Part shown: in pieces, positions 22,907-29,797 of the stretch
Numbering within the stretch: the stretch's first letter is position 1
Layout of the letters: every line of letters starts with the position of its first letter
From: Deltaproteobacteria bacterium
Lineage (GTDB): Bacteria > Bdellovibrionota > UBA1018
Direction: 5' to 3'
DNA: 29,797 nucleotides
Assembly (NCBI GenBank): GCA_013286765.1
Contig: JABDFB010000017.1
Coordinates: 1 to 29,797, forward strand
Translations under genes and position numbers: made by a program
The notes under the pieces: generated by a model
Seen by the model: the letters and a program-made list of their open reading frames with translations, nothing else
Told to the model about the DNA's origin: nothing
The model's database searches: none

Positions 22907-24506
22907 GAGACTCGTCAGATTAGTGCTCAGCGCCTGGGCGGCCGTTTTTTTTCTCGTTGTTGTTTTATTGCCACTGGGCGCACTATTTAGCGAAGTTCTA
23001 AATAACGGGAGTGTTAATCTTTTCCAAGATTCCGTCGTTGTTACCGTTGCCAAAATTACTTTTGCTCAATCCGTTTGTAGTACCGGATTGAGTGCCCTAT
23101 TTGGATTGCTCATTGGAACCTGGTTAGGGAAGCAGAATTTCGGAAGATTCTCATCAGTGATTGAAGGACTATTTTTGCTCCCTTTTGGCATTCCCACGGT
23201 AATTGTCGCAGGTGCATGGGTATCGATCTTGGGACGAAACGGGGCGCTGTCGTTTTTAGATTGGTCCTACAGTTTAAAAGCAGTTATCTTGGCGCACGCT
23301 TTTTTAAATATACCTTGGGTATCACTATTGGTTTATCAAGCGATGAAAGACCTATCGAAGGACCAGATTGAAGCTGCGAGGACACTCGGCTCCGGGTTTT
23401 TTTATGAATTTCTATTTCTCATCTGGCCCAAAATTCGTTGGGCTTTTGCCAATGCATGCTGTCAAGTGTTTGCGCTTTGTTTGATGAGCTTTGCAATCGT
23501 ACTGATTCTTGGGGGTGGTCCGCCCGTTCAGACTTTGGAAACCGAACTCTACGGACAATTGCGTAACGGCGGATTTTCAACTGGCATTTCTGGTGCCGTG
23601 AACTGTGCGCTCTGGGAATTGATTCTGGCGATGATTCCTTGGTTCTTTTTAACCTGTTTTCAATATTTAAAGAATATAAAAATAACACACCCAATCGAAG
23701 TAAAAGAATCTGTCCGTGGTGAAAAAAAATTAAATATTATATATGGAGTTATTCTAGGGCTTATTTTCTTAAGTCCTTATTTTGCTGTTTTTAATTTTGA
23801 AATTCTAAGTTCAACTCTAAAACAGCCAAATTGGTGGAGTGAAGTCAGGGAGCCGCTTTCTGTATCGCTGATTTTGGCTGGAAGTTGCAGTTTTTTGACG
23901 GTTCTTACCGCCTGTGGGGCTGTGATTCTATTAGGCCTGTCAAAAACTCGACGAAGATATCTGGCGTTGATAAGTATTTTATTTTCGATACCCAGCGGGG
24001 TCTCTGTGATGTCATTAGGCCTTGGCTTATGGCTACTCTACGGCAGATGGTTAGACTCAAAATTTGGAAATTTCGTTGCCATTTTGGCTTTACAGACTGC
24101 ACTTTTTTTTCCAATTGTCCTGCGAACGTTAGGGCCTGTAGCTCAGTTCAAGCGAGCAGATTTATTTGAGACAGCGAAACTCTTAGGTGCTTCTCCCTGG
24201 CGGGCTTTTTATTGGGTCGAATGGCCAAGGTGGGTGGGACCGATTTTCTCCTCTCTCGCGCTAGTTGCGGGACTTTCAATTGGCGAAGTAGCGGCTGTGA
24301 GCCTTTTTTATGATGACAGCTGGGTTACCTTACCTGTTTTGGCTAACCGTTGGTTGAGATTATATCGGTTCGAACAGGCTGAATTAATTTTGGTCTTCTT
24401 GTTTGTGTGTTCTCTATTCTTTGTGGTAGGTTCTTTTTTATTAAAAAATCGTTTTGGTAATCAATATGTTAAAGGAAGCGGAAAATCTCCCAGCACCAGG
24501 CTTTGA
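22896..24506 (+). CDS. thiP: ABC importer permease, ThiP-like fused dimer
   Basis: The 536-residue protein is two permease domains in one chain, about twelve membrane helices, as in ThiP and FbpB. Each half has the EAA-type loop that contacts the ATPase: KDQIEAARTLGSGFFYEFLFLIWPKIRW near 155-182 and KRADLFETAKLLGASPWRAFYWVEWPRW near 417-444. The second is the close match to the usual 'LEAARxLGxSxxxxF..VxxPxLxP'. It sits between the binding protein and the ATPase with overlaps on both sides (11 bases and 41 bases), so the three are one translational unit in the inner membrane. Confidence 0.9.
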   Translation: MKSERLVRLVLSAWAAVFFLVVVLLPLGALFSEVLNNGSVNLFQDSVVVTVAKITFAQSVCSTGLSALFGLLIGTWLGKQNFGRFSSVIEGLFLLPFGIPTVIVAGAWVSILGRNGALSFLDWSYSLKAVILAHAFLNIPWVSLLVYQAMKDLSKDQIEAARTLGSGFFYEFLFLIWPKIRWAFANACCQVFALCLMSFAIVLILGGGPPVQTLETELYGQLRNGGFSTGISGAVNCALWELILAMIPWFFLTCFQYLKNIKITHPIEVKESVRGEKKLNIIYGVILGLIFLSPYFAVFNFEILSSTLKQPNWWSEVREPLSVSLILAGSCSFLTVLTACGAVILLGLSKTRRRYLALISILFSIPSGVSVMSLGLGLWLLYGRWLDSKFGNFVAILALQTALFFPIVLRTLGPVAQFKRADLFETAKLLGASPWRAFYWVEWPRWVGPIFSSLALVAGLSIGEVAAVSLFYDDSWVTLPVLANRWLRLYRFEQAELILVFLFVCSLFFVVGSFLLKNRFGNQYVKGSGKSPSTRL

Positions 24507-25212
24507 CCTTGAACCAATTTCTGAGTCCAATTTATTAAATAATCTTGTAGATTTCCAAATAAAAGGATTAAGAAAGGCGATTGCTGGTTTTATATTAAGT
24601 GCTGACTTTGTGGTTGGTGTTGGGGAACGCGTACTCCTTTCTGGAAGGAGTGGGAGCGGCAAGACCAGTCTCTTAAGAACTATCGCCGGCTTAGATCCTC
24701 TTAGACGTCACGACCAGGGACATTTTTATTTTGGTAGCGAGGAATGTTCTAAAGTCCCGGTGCATCAGAGGCAGATTGGATTAATGTTCCAGGAGCCGAC
24801 GCTGTTTCCTAATCTATCAGTTTTAGAAAATATTACTTTTGGACTGAGAGTTCGGGGAGTTGGTAAGTCTCAGAGAGAGAATCTAGGGTCCCAATGGCTG
24901 GAAAAAGTGGGCCTTAAATCCAAAATGGAAAGTTCCGTAGACCATCTTTCTGGAGGGGAGAAGAAACGTATCGCCCTCGCGCGGGTGCTTATTTGGAAGC
25001 CACGTTTGATTCTGCTTGATGAACCCTTCTCGAATTTAGACCATGAACTCAAACAGAATCTCAGAAAGGAGCTCATTGAATTACATCAGCTCTGGCCGGC
25101 GCCGATGCTCATTGTTTCACACGATCAGGAAGAGTTGGAGTATTTCGGAACGAAAAGACTCCATTTGGAATGGAAGGATGATTCTGAGATAAGAATTGTC
25201 AAATCGTGTTGA
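24466..25212 (+). CDS. thiQ: ABC importer ATPase, ThiQ-like
   Basis: The start is the ATG at 24466, inside thiP; a TTG at 24454 would add four residues. The product has 248 residues. Numbering from the ATG, the nucleotide-binding set is complete: Walker A GRSGSGKTS at about 60-68, Q-loop at Q109, signature LSGGE at about 161-165, Walker B LILLDE at about 181-186, and switch histidine in VSHDQEE at about 219. The N-terminal 35 residues (LPAPGFDLEPISESNLLNN) come before the first strand and are longer than usual for this family. It pairs with the preceding permease. The first half of the chain shows no other domain. Confidence 0.92.
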   Translation: MLKEAENLPAPGFDLEPISESNLLNNLVDFQIKGLRKAIAGFILSADFVVGVGERVLLSGRSGSGKTSLLRTIAGLDPLRRHDQGHFYFGSEECSKVPVHQRQIGLMFQEPTLFPNLSVLENITFGLRVRGVGKSQRENLGSQWLEKVGLKSKMESSVDHLSGGEKKRIALARVLIWKPRLILLDEPFSNLDHELKQNLRKELIELHQLWPAPMLIVSHDQEELEYFGTKRLHLEWKDDSEIRIVKSC

Positions 25213-25267
25213 CCGAAGGGCTTATTATTGAATAAAGTAAAGAGAAGGGCTATTTTATATAGGAGAA
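25209..25267 (+). promoter_or_regulatory. Candidate icd promoter
   Basis: Two overlapping readings are possible. TTGACC at 25209-25214 with TAAAGT at 25233-25238 (18-base spacer) would give a leader of about 30 bases. TTGAAT at 25228-25233 with TATTTT at 25251-25256 (17-base spacer) has better spacing but would start transcription inside the ribosome-binding site. The first is likelier. Confidence 0.35.
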
Positions 25268-25273
25268 TTGTTT

Positions 25274-26599
25274 ATGTCCCAAACCCCCCATTTTCAAAAA
25301 ATTAAACCCCCAACGTCTGGCGAAGCGATTACTATCAAGAATAAGAAACTTCTGATTCCAGATCATCCAATTATTCCTTATATCGAAGGGGATGGGACGG
25401 GGCCAGATATTTGGCGGGCATCTCAGATGGTATTTGATGCAGCAGTTGAAAAGGCCTACGGTGGTAAGCGTAAAATCCATTGGTTTGAAGTATTTGCAGG
25501 TGAAAAGGCTTTCACTACTTTTAACGATTGGCTTCCCGAAGATACACTAACAGCAATGAAATCTTATTTAGTATCTATTAAAGGACCATTGACTACCCCT
25601 GTCGGAGGAGGAATTCGATCCCTCAACGTGGCGTTGCGACAAATGCTTGACCTCTATGTCTGTGTTCGGCCTGTGCGATGGTTTCAAGGCGTGCCATCTC
25701 CTGTAAAGCATCCAGAAAAAGTAGATATGGTAATTTTTCGGGAAAATACTGAAGATATCTATGCTGGAATAGAGTTTGAACAGAATTCTCCACAAGTCAA
25801 AAAGTTTTTAGATTTCATGGAATCGGAATTCCCTAAAGAATATTCAAAAATTCGTTTTCCTGAGACCTCTGGAGTTGGGATCAAGCCAGTTTCGAGAGAA
25901 GGGACTGAACGTTTAGTTCGAGCGGCGATAGAATATGCCATTCGAGAAAAGAGAAAGTCCGTTACGCTGGTTCATAAAGGCAATATTATGAAGTTCACAG
26001 AAGGCGCATTTAGAAGTTGGGGCTATGCGCTGGCCGAGCGTGATTTTGCGAAACAAGTTTACACCTGGGAACAATGGGAGAAAACGAAGAAAGCAAAAGG
26101 TGAGGAGGCTGCTAACGTCGAAATGAAGTCGGAACTCGAAGGAGGCAAAGTCCTTATAAAAGACGCGATTGCTGATATTACTCTGCAACAAGTTTTGACC
26201 CGGCCCGATGAATTTGATGTGATTGCAACTTTGAATTTAAATGGTGATTATTTATCAGACGCTTTGGCTGCTCAGGTGGGCGGTATCGGAATTGCGCCTG
26301 GAGGTAATATCAATTACTCGACTGGTTTTGCAGTTTTTGAAGCCACCCATGGAACTGCGCCGAAATACGCAAATCAAGATAAAGTGAACCCTGGATCTGT
26401 CATCCTATCCGGTGAGATGATGCTAAGATATATGGGATGGACGGAAGCCGCCGATCTGATTATCAAGGGTATGGATGGTTCGATTCAGAACCGTACTGTC
26501 ACCTATGACTTTGCACGGCTCATGAAGATAGAAAACCAGGCTAAAGTTACTGAAGTGAAGTGTTCGGAGTTTGGTAAGGCCGTGATTAAAAATATGTAA
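25274..26599 (+). CDS. icd: NADP-dependent isocitrate dehydrogenase
   Basis: The enzyme oxidises isocitrate to 2-oxoglutarate with NADP+. The ATG at 25274 follows AGGAGA by eight bases; the TTG at 25268 is not needed. The 441-residue protein matches the E. coli dimer type (416) with a few insertions. The substrate and phosphorylation serine is in [20 protein letters not shown], and the metal and substrate blocks are [26 protein letters not shown] and [15 protein letters not shown]. The NADP-specific stretch is [31 protein letters not shown], with the K-Y pair that binds the 2'-phosphate. It is followed by copy B of the palindromic repeat and then by mdh. Confidence 0.97.
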   Translation: MSQTPHFQKIKPPTSGEAITIKNKKLLIPDHPIIPYIEGDGTGPDIWRASQMVFDAAVEKAYGGKRKIHWFEVFAGEKAFTTFNDWLPEDTLTAMKSYLVSIKGPLTTPVGGGIRSLNVALRQMLDLYVCVRPVRWFQGVPSPVKHPEKVDMVIFRENTEDIYAGIEFEQNSPQVKKFLDFMESEFPKEYSKIRFPETSGVGIKPVSREGTERLVRAAIEYAIREKRKSVTLVHKGNIMKFTEGAFRSWGYALAERDFAKQVYTWEQWEKTKKAKGEEAANVEMKSELEGGKVLIKDAIADITLQQVLTRPDEFDVIATLNLNGDYLSDALAAQVGGIGIAPGGNINYSTGFAVFEATHGTAPKYANQDKVNPGSVILSGEMMLRYMGWTEAADLIIKGMDGSIQNRTVTYDFARLMKIENQAKVTEVKCSEFGKAVIKNM

Positions 26600-26604
26600 A
26601 TTCT

Positions 26605-26725
26605 GAAAACGAGGGATTTTGGTTTTAGGCGAGGAGTACTTTTCGAAAAAACCGGAGCATACACGTAAGTATGTGAGGATTTTTGAGAAAAGACGACAAA
26701 GCCTAAAATCAAAAGAGCCGTTTTC
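26605..26725. repeat. Nested palindromic intergenic repeat, copy B
   Basis: Four stems lie inside each other. GAAAACG 26605-26611 pairs with CGTTTTC 26719-26725. The 14-base arm 26617-26630 (TTTTGGTTTTAGGC) pairs with 26701-26714 with one G-T pair. CTTTTC 26639-26644 pairs with GAAAAG 26687-26692 and continues as AAAAA at 26647-26651 with TTTTT at 26680-26684 and CC/GG. CATAC 26658-26662 pairs with GTATG 26669-26673 as the tip. The core (26621-26664) and right block (26668-26679) match copy A at 1160-1355, at 30 of 44 and 10 of 12 bases. The tip here is a single short hairpin where A has three. It lies between icd and mdh on a single strand, so it would be transcribed if the two are one unit. 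Confidence 0.82.
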
Positions 26726-26804
26726 TTTTCGAAAAATCTATCTTATAGTCGGTGTCATCCTAGAAGTAGATCATAACGGTGTAAGAACATCTGGAGGGAT
26801 TGCC
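26726..26804 (+). other. mdh leader
   Basis: The 79 bases between copy B and mdh end in a strong GGAGGG ribosome-binding site eight to nine bases before the ATG at 26805. A CTTATAGT near 26740 is a possible -10 box, but no convincing -35 box lies 17 bases upstream, so I cannot say whether mdh has its own promoter. Confidence 0.3.
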
Positions 26805-27743
26805 ATGCGTCGTCCGAAAATTTCCGTAATAGGTGCTGGATTTGTTGGTTCAACCTGTGCTCACTGGGCCGCTGCTAAAGAATTAGGAGATGTCGTTCTT
26901 ATCGATATCAATGGCGATGTGGCGAAAGGAAAAGCCTTGGATTTGTTTGAGGCCTCACCAGTTGAAGGCTTCGATTCTCATGTCCAAGGGGGCAGCGATT
27001 ACGGTCTGACCGCAAAATCGGATGTTGTAATTATTACCGCAGGCTTACCTCGCAAACCAGGAATGAGCCGTGATGATCTGCTAGCAACCAATGCAAAGAT
27101 TGTTAAAGATTGTGCCAAACAGGCTGCCGCAGCGTCGCCCGATGCTGTTCTGATCATCGTTAGTAATCCATTAGATGCAATGTGTCATGTCGCAATGAGC
27201 GCTTCCGGTTTCCCAAGAGAAAGAGTCCTTGGAATGGCGGGAGTTTTGGATGGTGCTCGGTTCAGAAGTTTCATTGCGATGGAACTGAATGTGAGCGTCG
27301 AAGATGTTCAAGCTTTCGTTTTCGGTGGACATGGCGATACGATGGTCCCCATGCCTCGTTATGTTTCGGTCGGTGGAATTCCGTTGGAACAATTGCTGTC
27401 GAAAGAGAAAATCGCAGCTCTCGTTGCCAGGACACGAAATGGTGGTGCCGAAATCGTTAATCTGCTCAAGACAGGGTCTGCTTACTATGCTCCCTCGGCT
27501 AGCGCCGTTCAGATGGCTGAAGCTATTGTCAAAGATAAGAAGCGCTATCTACCTTGTGCCGTTCATCTGAAAGGCGAATATGGAATTAAAGACCTCTTTT
27601 GTGGAGTAATTGCTAAGCTAGGAGCAAAGGGTCTAGAGGATGTTCCCCAATTGGAATTAAATGCTGAAGAAAAAACGATGTTTGAAAAATCGGCTTCGGC
27701 AGTGAAGGAACTCGTCGTTGCAATGGAAAGGCTGGGAGTCTAG
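26805..27743 (+). CDS. mdh: Malate dehydrogenase (NAD-dependent)
   Basis: The enzyme interconverts malate and oxaloacetate. The ATG at 26805 is chosen for its GGAGGG site and because the Rossmann strand begins at once ([18 protein letters not shown]10-x-x-G-x-G15); a longer frame upstream reads through the repeat. The 312 residues fit the lactate-dehydrogenase-like class of bacterial Mdh. NAD is set by the acidic D34 (VVLIDINGD). Catalytic residues follow: R83 and R89 in [13 protein letters not shown] (the first is the malate-type arginine), the N in SNPLDAM, R152 and H176 in GGHGDTMVP. sucC follows three bases downstream. Confidence 0.97.
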   Translation: MRRPKISVIGAGFVGSTCAHWAAAKELGDVVLIDINGDVAKGKALDLFEASPVEGFDSHVQGGSDYGLTAKSDVVIITAGLPRKPGMSRDDLLATNAKIVKDCAKQAAAASPDAVLIIVSNPLDAMCHVAMSASGFPRERVLGMAGVLDGARFRSFIAMELNVSVEDVQAFVFGGHGDTMVPMPRYVSVGGIPLEQLLSKEKIAALVARTRNGGAEIVNLLKTGSAYYAPSASAVQMAEAIVKDKKRYLPCAVHLKGEYGIKDLFCGVIAKLGAKGLEDVPQLELNAEEKTMFEKSASAVKELVVAMERLGV

Positions 27744-27746
27744 TCG

Positions 27747-28940
27747 ATGAATATTCATGAGTATCAGGCAAAGGAATTGCTGCGTAGATTTAACGTCAAT
27801 GTTCCAACAGGAAAATTGGTTGAAGAAGGGGACGGCATCGACAAACGTGCCCAAAAAGCAGCAGAGGATCTAGCGGCTGAACGAAAAAACTCAGTCTGGG
27901 TTGTTAAAGCTCAGATTCATGCGGGTGGACGTGGAAAGGCCGGGGGAGTTAAGGTTTGTAAAGACGTAGCCTCTGTCAAGAAAGCGGCCCAAGAGATCAT
28001 CGGAAAAACGTTGGTTACTCCCCAGACCGGAAGCCAGGGAAAGGTAGTACACAAGGTCTGGATAGAAGAAGGGTCTGATATTGCAAGGGAGCTTTATCTA
28101 GGAGTTGTGATTGATAGAGCCATTTCTCAGGTCGTTATGATGGCTTCCACCGAGGGAGGAATGGAAATCGAGGAAGTTGCCGCTTCTCATCCAGAGAAAA
28201 TCATCAAAGTCCCGGTCGATCCGGTTACTGGGTATCAACCTTTCCATGGTCGTAAACTAGCCAAAGCACTGGGATTAACTCCGGAGCAGACAAAGGAAGC
28301 GGTTGCTTTTTTTGGCAATCTCTATCGTTGTTTTATGGATTTGGATTGTTCCCAGGTTGAGATCAATCCCCTAATCCTCACCAAACAAGGAAAGTTAGTT
28401 GCTCTCGATGCCAAGTTCAATTTCGATGACAATGCTCTCTACAGACATCCCGATGTCGTTGCGATGCGAGATCTCCTCGAAGAGAATCCACAGGACGTGG
28501 AAGCCTCCAAGTATGAGCTCGCCTATATTGCGCTGGATGGAAATATTGGATGCCTTGTGAACGGTGCTGGTCTCGCTATGGCCACCATGGATATCATTAA
28601 ATTGCATGGCGGCGAACCTGCGAATTTTCTAGATGTGGGGGGTGGAGCTTCGAAGGAGAAGGTCGCCCACGCTTTTAAAATCATCCTGAAGGATCCGAAA
28701 GTGAAGGCGATTCTAGTTAATATCTTTGGCGGAATTATGAAGTGCGATGTGATCGCCGAAGGGGTTATCGCGGCTGCCAAGGAGCTAGAGCTTGAGGTTC
28801 CGCTTGTCGTTCGTCTTCAGGGAACTAACGTCGATCAAGGCAAAGCAATTCTGGCAAAATCCGATTTAAAAATTATTCCAGCAGATGGTCTCACCGACGC
28901 CGCAAAAAAAGTGGTCGGGGCTGCCCAAGGAAACAGTTGA
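27747..28940 (+). CDS. sucC: Succinyl-CoA synthetase, beta subunit
   Basis: SucC binds the nucleotide by an ATP-grasp domain and, with SucD, converts succinyl-CoA to succinate with substrate-level phosphorylation. The length of 397 residues is close to the usual 388. Conserved blocks are [20 protein letters not shown] at the start, [19 protein letters not shown] (nucleotide binding), [37 protein letters not shown] and [17 protein letters not shown], with [17 protein letters not shown] (phosphate site) near 327-343. GGGAG lies nine bases before the ATG, inside the end of mdh, so translation is coupled. ATP or GTP preference cannot be read from this. Confidence 0.98.
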   Translation: MNIHEYQAKELLRRFNVNVPTGKLVEEGDGIDKRAQKAAEDLAAERKNSVWVVKAQIHAGGRGKAGGVKVCKDVASVKKAAQEIIGKTLVTPQTGSQGKVVHKVWIEEGSDIARELYLGVVIDRAISQVVMMASTEGGMEIEEVAASHPEKIIKVPVDPVTGYQPFHGRKLAKALGLTPEQTKEAVAFFGNLYRCFMDLDCSQVEINPLILTKQGKLVALDAKFNFDDNALYRHPDVVAMRDLLEENPQDVEASKYELAYIALDGNIGCLVNGAGLAMATMDIIKLHGGEPANFLDVGGGASKEKVAHAFKIILKDPKVKAILVNIFGGIMKCDVIAEGVIAAAKELELEVPLVVRLQGTNVDQGKAILAKSDLKIIPADGLTDAAKKVVGAAQGNS

Positions 28941-28950
28941 GGAGCACCCT

Positions 28951-29797
28951 ATGGCAATTTGGGTAGATAGAAATACAAAATTGATTGTACAGGGCATTAC
29001 CGGTTCGCAAGGAAGTTTTCATGCGATGGGATGTCGGGATTATGGAACTCAAGTAGTCGGGGGAGTCACCCCGGGCAGAGGTGGACAGGTCCACGAAGGA
29101 TTTCCTGTTTTTGATACAGTGGAAGAGGCTGTTCGAAAAACCGGAGCAAATGCCAGCATGATCTTTGTTCCGCCTGCGGGCGCAGCTGATGCAATTTGTG
29201 AGGCTGCTGATGCCAAAATCCCGTTGATCACCTGTATTACGGAAGGAATACCGGTCCGTGATATGTTGGCCGCCAAACGCTATATTAAGGGTACAAAATC
29301 AAGGCTTATTGGCCCCAATTGTCCCGGGATTATTACCCCTGATCAGTGCAAAATCGGTATTATGCCTGGGTTTATTCATAAGGCAGGTGGGGTAGGTGTG
29401 GTGTCCAGATCCGGAACTCTGACGTATGAGGCTGTTTATCAGCTTTCACAATTAGGTATAGGTCAAAGCACCTGCGTTGGAATTGGTGGAGACCCTATCA
29501 ATGGTACAAATTTCATTGATGTTTTAGAGGCCTTTAATAGGGATTCAGACACCATAGGAGTTGTTTTGATTGGTGAAATCGGAGGGACCGCAGAGGAAGA
29601 AGCTGCAGAGTACATTCGGCGCGAGGTCAAGAAGCCCGTTGTCGGATTTATTGGAGGTGCGACGGCCCCTAAGGGTAAGCGCATGGGCCACGCTGGAGCG
29701 ATTATTTCAGGCGGTAAAGGGACAGCTCAAGAGAAATTTGCTGCCCTTGAAAATGCGGGCGTGAAAATAGCTAAGAGTCCCGCCGATTTAGGAAGTA
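28951..29797 (+). CDS. sucD: Succinyl-CoA synthetase, alpha subunit, 3'-truncated by the window edge
   Basis: SucD binds CoA and carries the phosphohistidine intermediate. The ATG at 28951 follows GAGGAG, which overlaps the sucC stop. The 282 codons present are nearly the whole protein (about 290). The N-terminal CoA-binding fold is [20 protein letters not shown]; then [43 protein letters not shown], and [17 protein letters not shown]. The active-site histidine is H247 in [12 protein letters not shown], one residue from E. coli H246. The last visible residues ([11 protein letters not shown]) are near the normal end, so only a few codons lie beyond the window. Confidence 0.97.
   Translation, partial: MAIWVDRNTKLIVQGITGSQGSFHAMGCRDYGTQVVGGVTPGRGGQVHEGFPVFDTVEEAVRKTGANASMIFVPPAGAADAICEAADAKIPLITCITEGIPVRDMLAAKRYIKGTKSRLIGPNCPGIITPDQCKIGIMPGFIHKAGGVGVVSRSGTLTYEAVYQLSQLGIGQSTCVGIGGDPINGTNFIDVLEAFNRDSDTIGVVLIGEIGGTAEEEAAEYIRREVKKPVVGFIGGATAPKGKRMGHAGAIISGGKGTAQEKFAALENAGVKIAKSPADLGS

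Noticed and set aside
26619..26804. 62-codon N-terminal extension of mdh
   Set aside because: It would translate the palindromic repeat; the GGAGGG site and the Rossmann strand support ATG 26805.
1..29797. CRISPR arrays, insertion sequences, prophage genes, rRNA or tRNA
   Set aside because: No regularly spaced direct repeats, transposase, integrase or structural RNA signatures were seen on either strand.

Overview
The window reads as ordinary chromosome of a Gram-negative, respiring, heterotrophic bacterium. Outer-membrane barrel proteins with signal peptides, an RpoH-type heat-shock sigma factor, a b558-type SdhC, a complete run of TCA-cycle genes, a malic enzyme fused to a phosphotransacetylase-like domain and many secreted proteins of unknown function fit a deltaproteobacterium in the old sense. 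A relative of Bdellovibrio (Bdellovibrionota) is my best guess, but this is inference from gene content without a database comparison. There are no rRNA, tRNA, IS, phage or CRISPR signals, and gene spacing is tight throughout.

Layout. Positions 1-1150 hold the 3' part of sdhC and an outer-membrane barrel gene. Positions 1355-5934 are a minus-strand block of information-processing genes, transcribed in the order rpoH, rpsO, pnp, ECF sigma factor. Positions 5968-8333 run forward: an AstE/AspA-type metallohydrolase and an M16 protease. Positions 8338-10092 are two minus-strand envelope genes. Positions 10237-14859 run forward: maeB overlapping ridA, then a secreted papain-like protease of unusual build. 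Positions 14892-21204 are single genes in alternating orientation: a YdcF-like protein, rpmB, rdgB, a START-like secreted protein, an MBL-fold hydrolase, a small membrane protein, hmgA and nadA. Positions 21313-25212 hold a small unknown gene and a three-gene ABC importer that looks like ThiBPQ. Positions 25274-29797 are the TCA run icd, mdh, sucC, sucD; sucD is cut by the window edge near its end.

How the genes work together. Icd, SucCD, SdhC and Mdh are TCA-cycle steps, and MaeB drains malate to pyruvate. HmgA feeds fumarate and acetoacetate into the same pathway from tyrosine and phenylalanine. rpsO-pnp is the classical pair of ribosomal protein S15 and the exoribonuclease PNPase; here RpoH lies upstream of it and an ECF sigma factor downstream.

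The most interesting material is between the genes. (1) Two diverged copies of a nested palindromic repeat lie 25 kb apart, at 1160-1355 and 26605-26725. They share a 44-base core and conserved stems but have different tips. (2) A perfect 34-bp inverted repeat enclosing a second 12-bp hairpin lies between rpoH and rpsO, flanked by a 7-bp direct repeat. (3) A leader of about 190 bases before rpmB is packed with at least five hairpins behind a TTGACA promoter. (4) Shorter perfect inverted repeats lie at 16184-16211, 16954-16967 and 18550-18590. Among proteins, the most unusual is the papain-like protease at 13021-14859.
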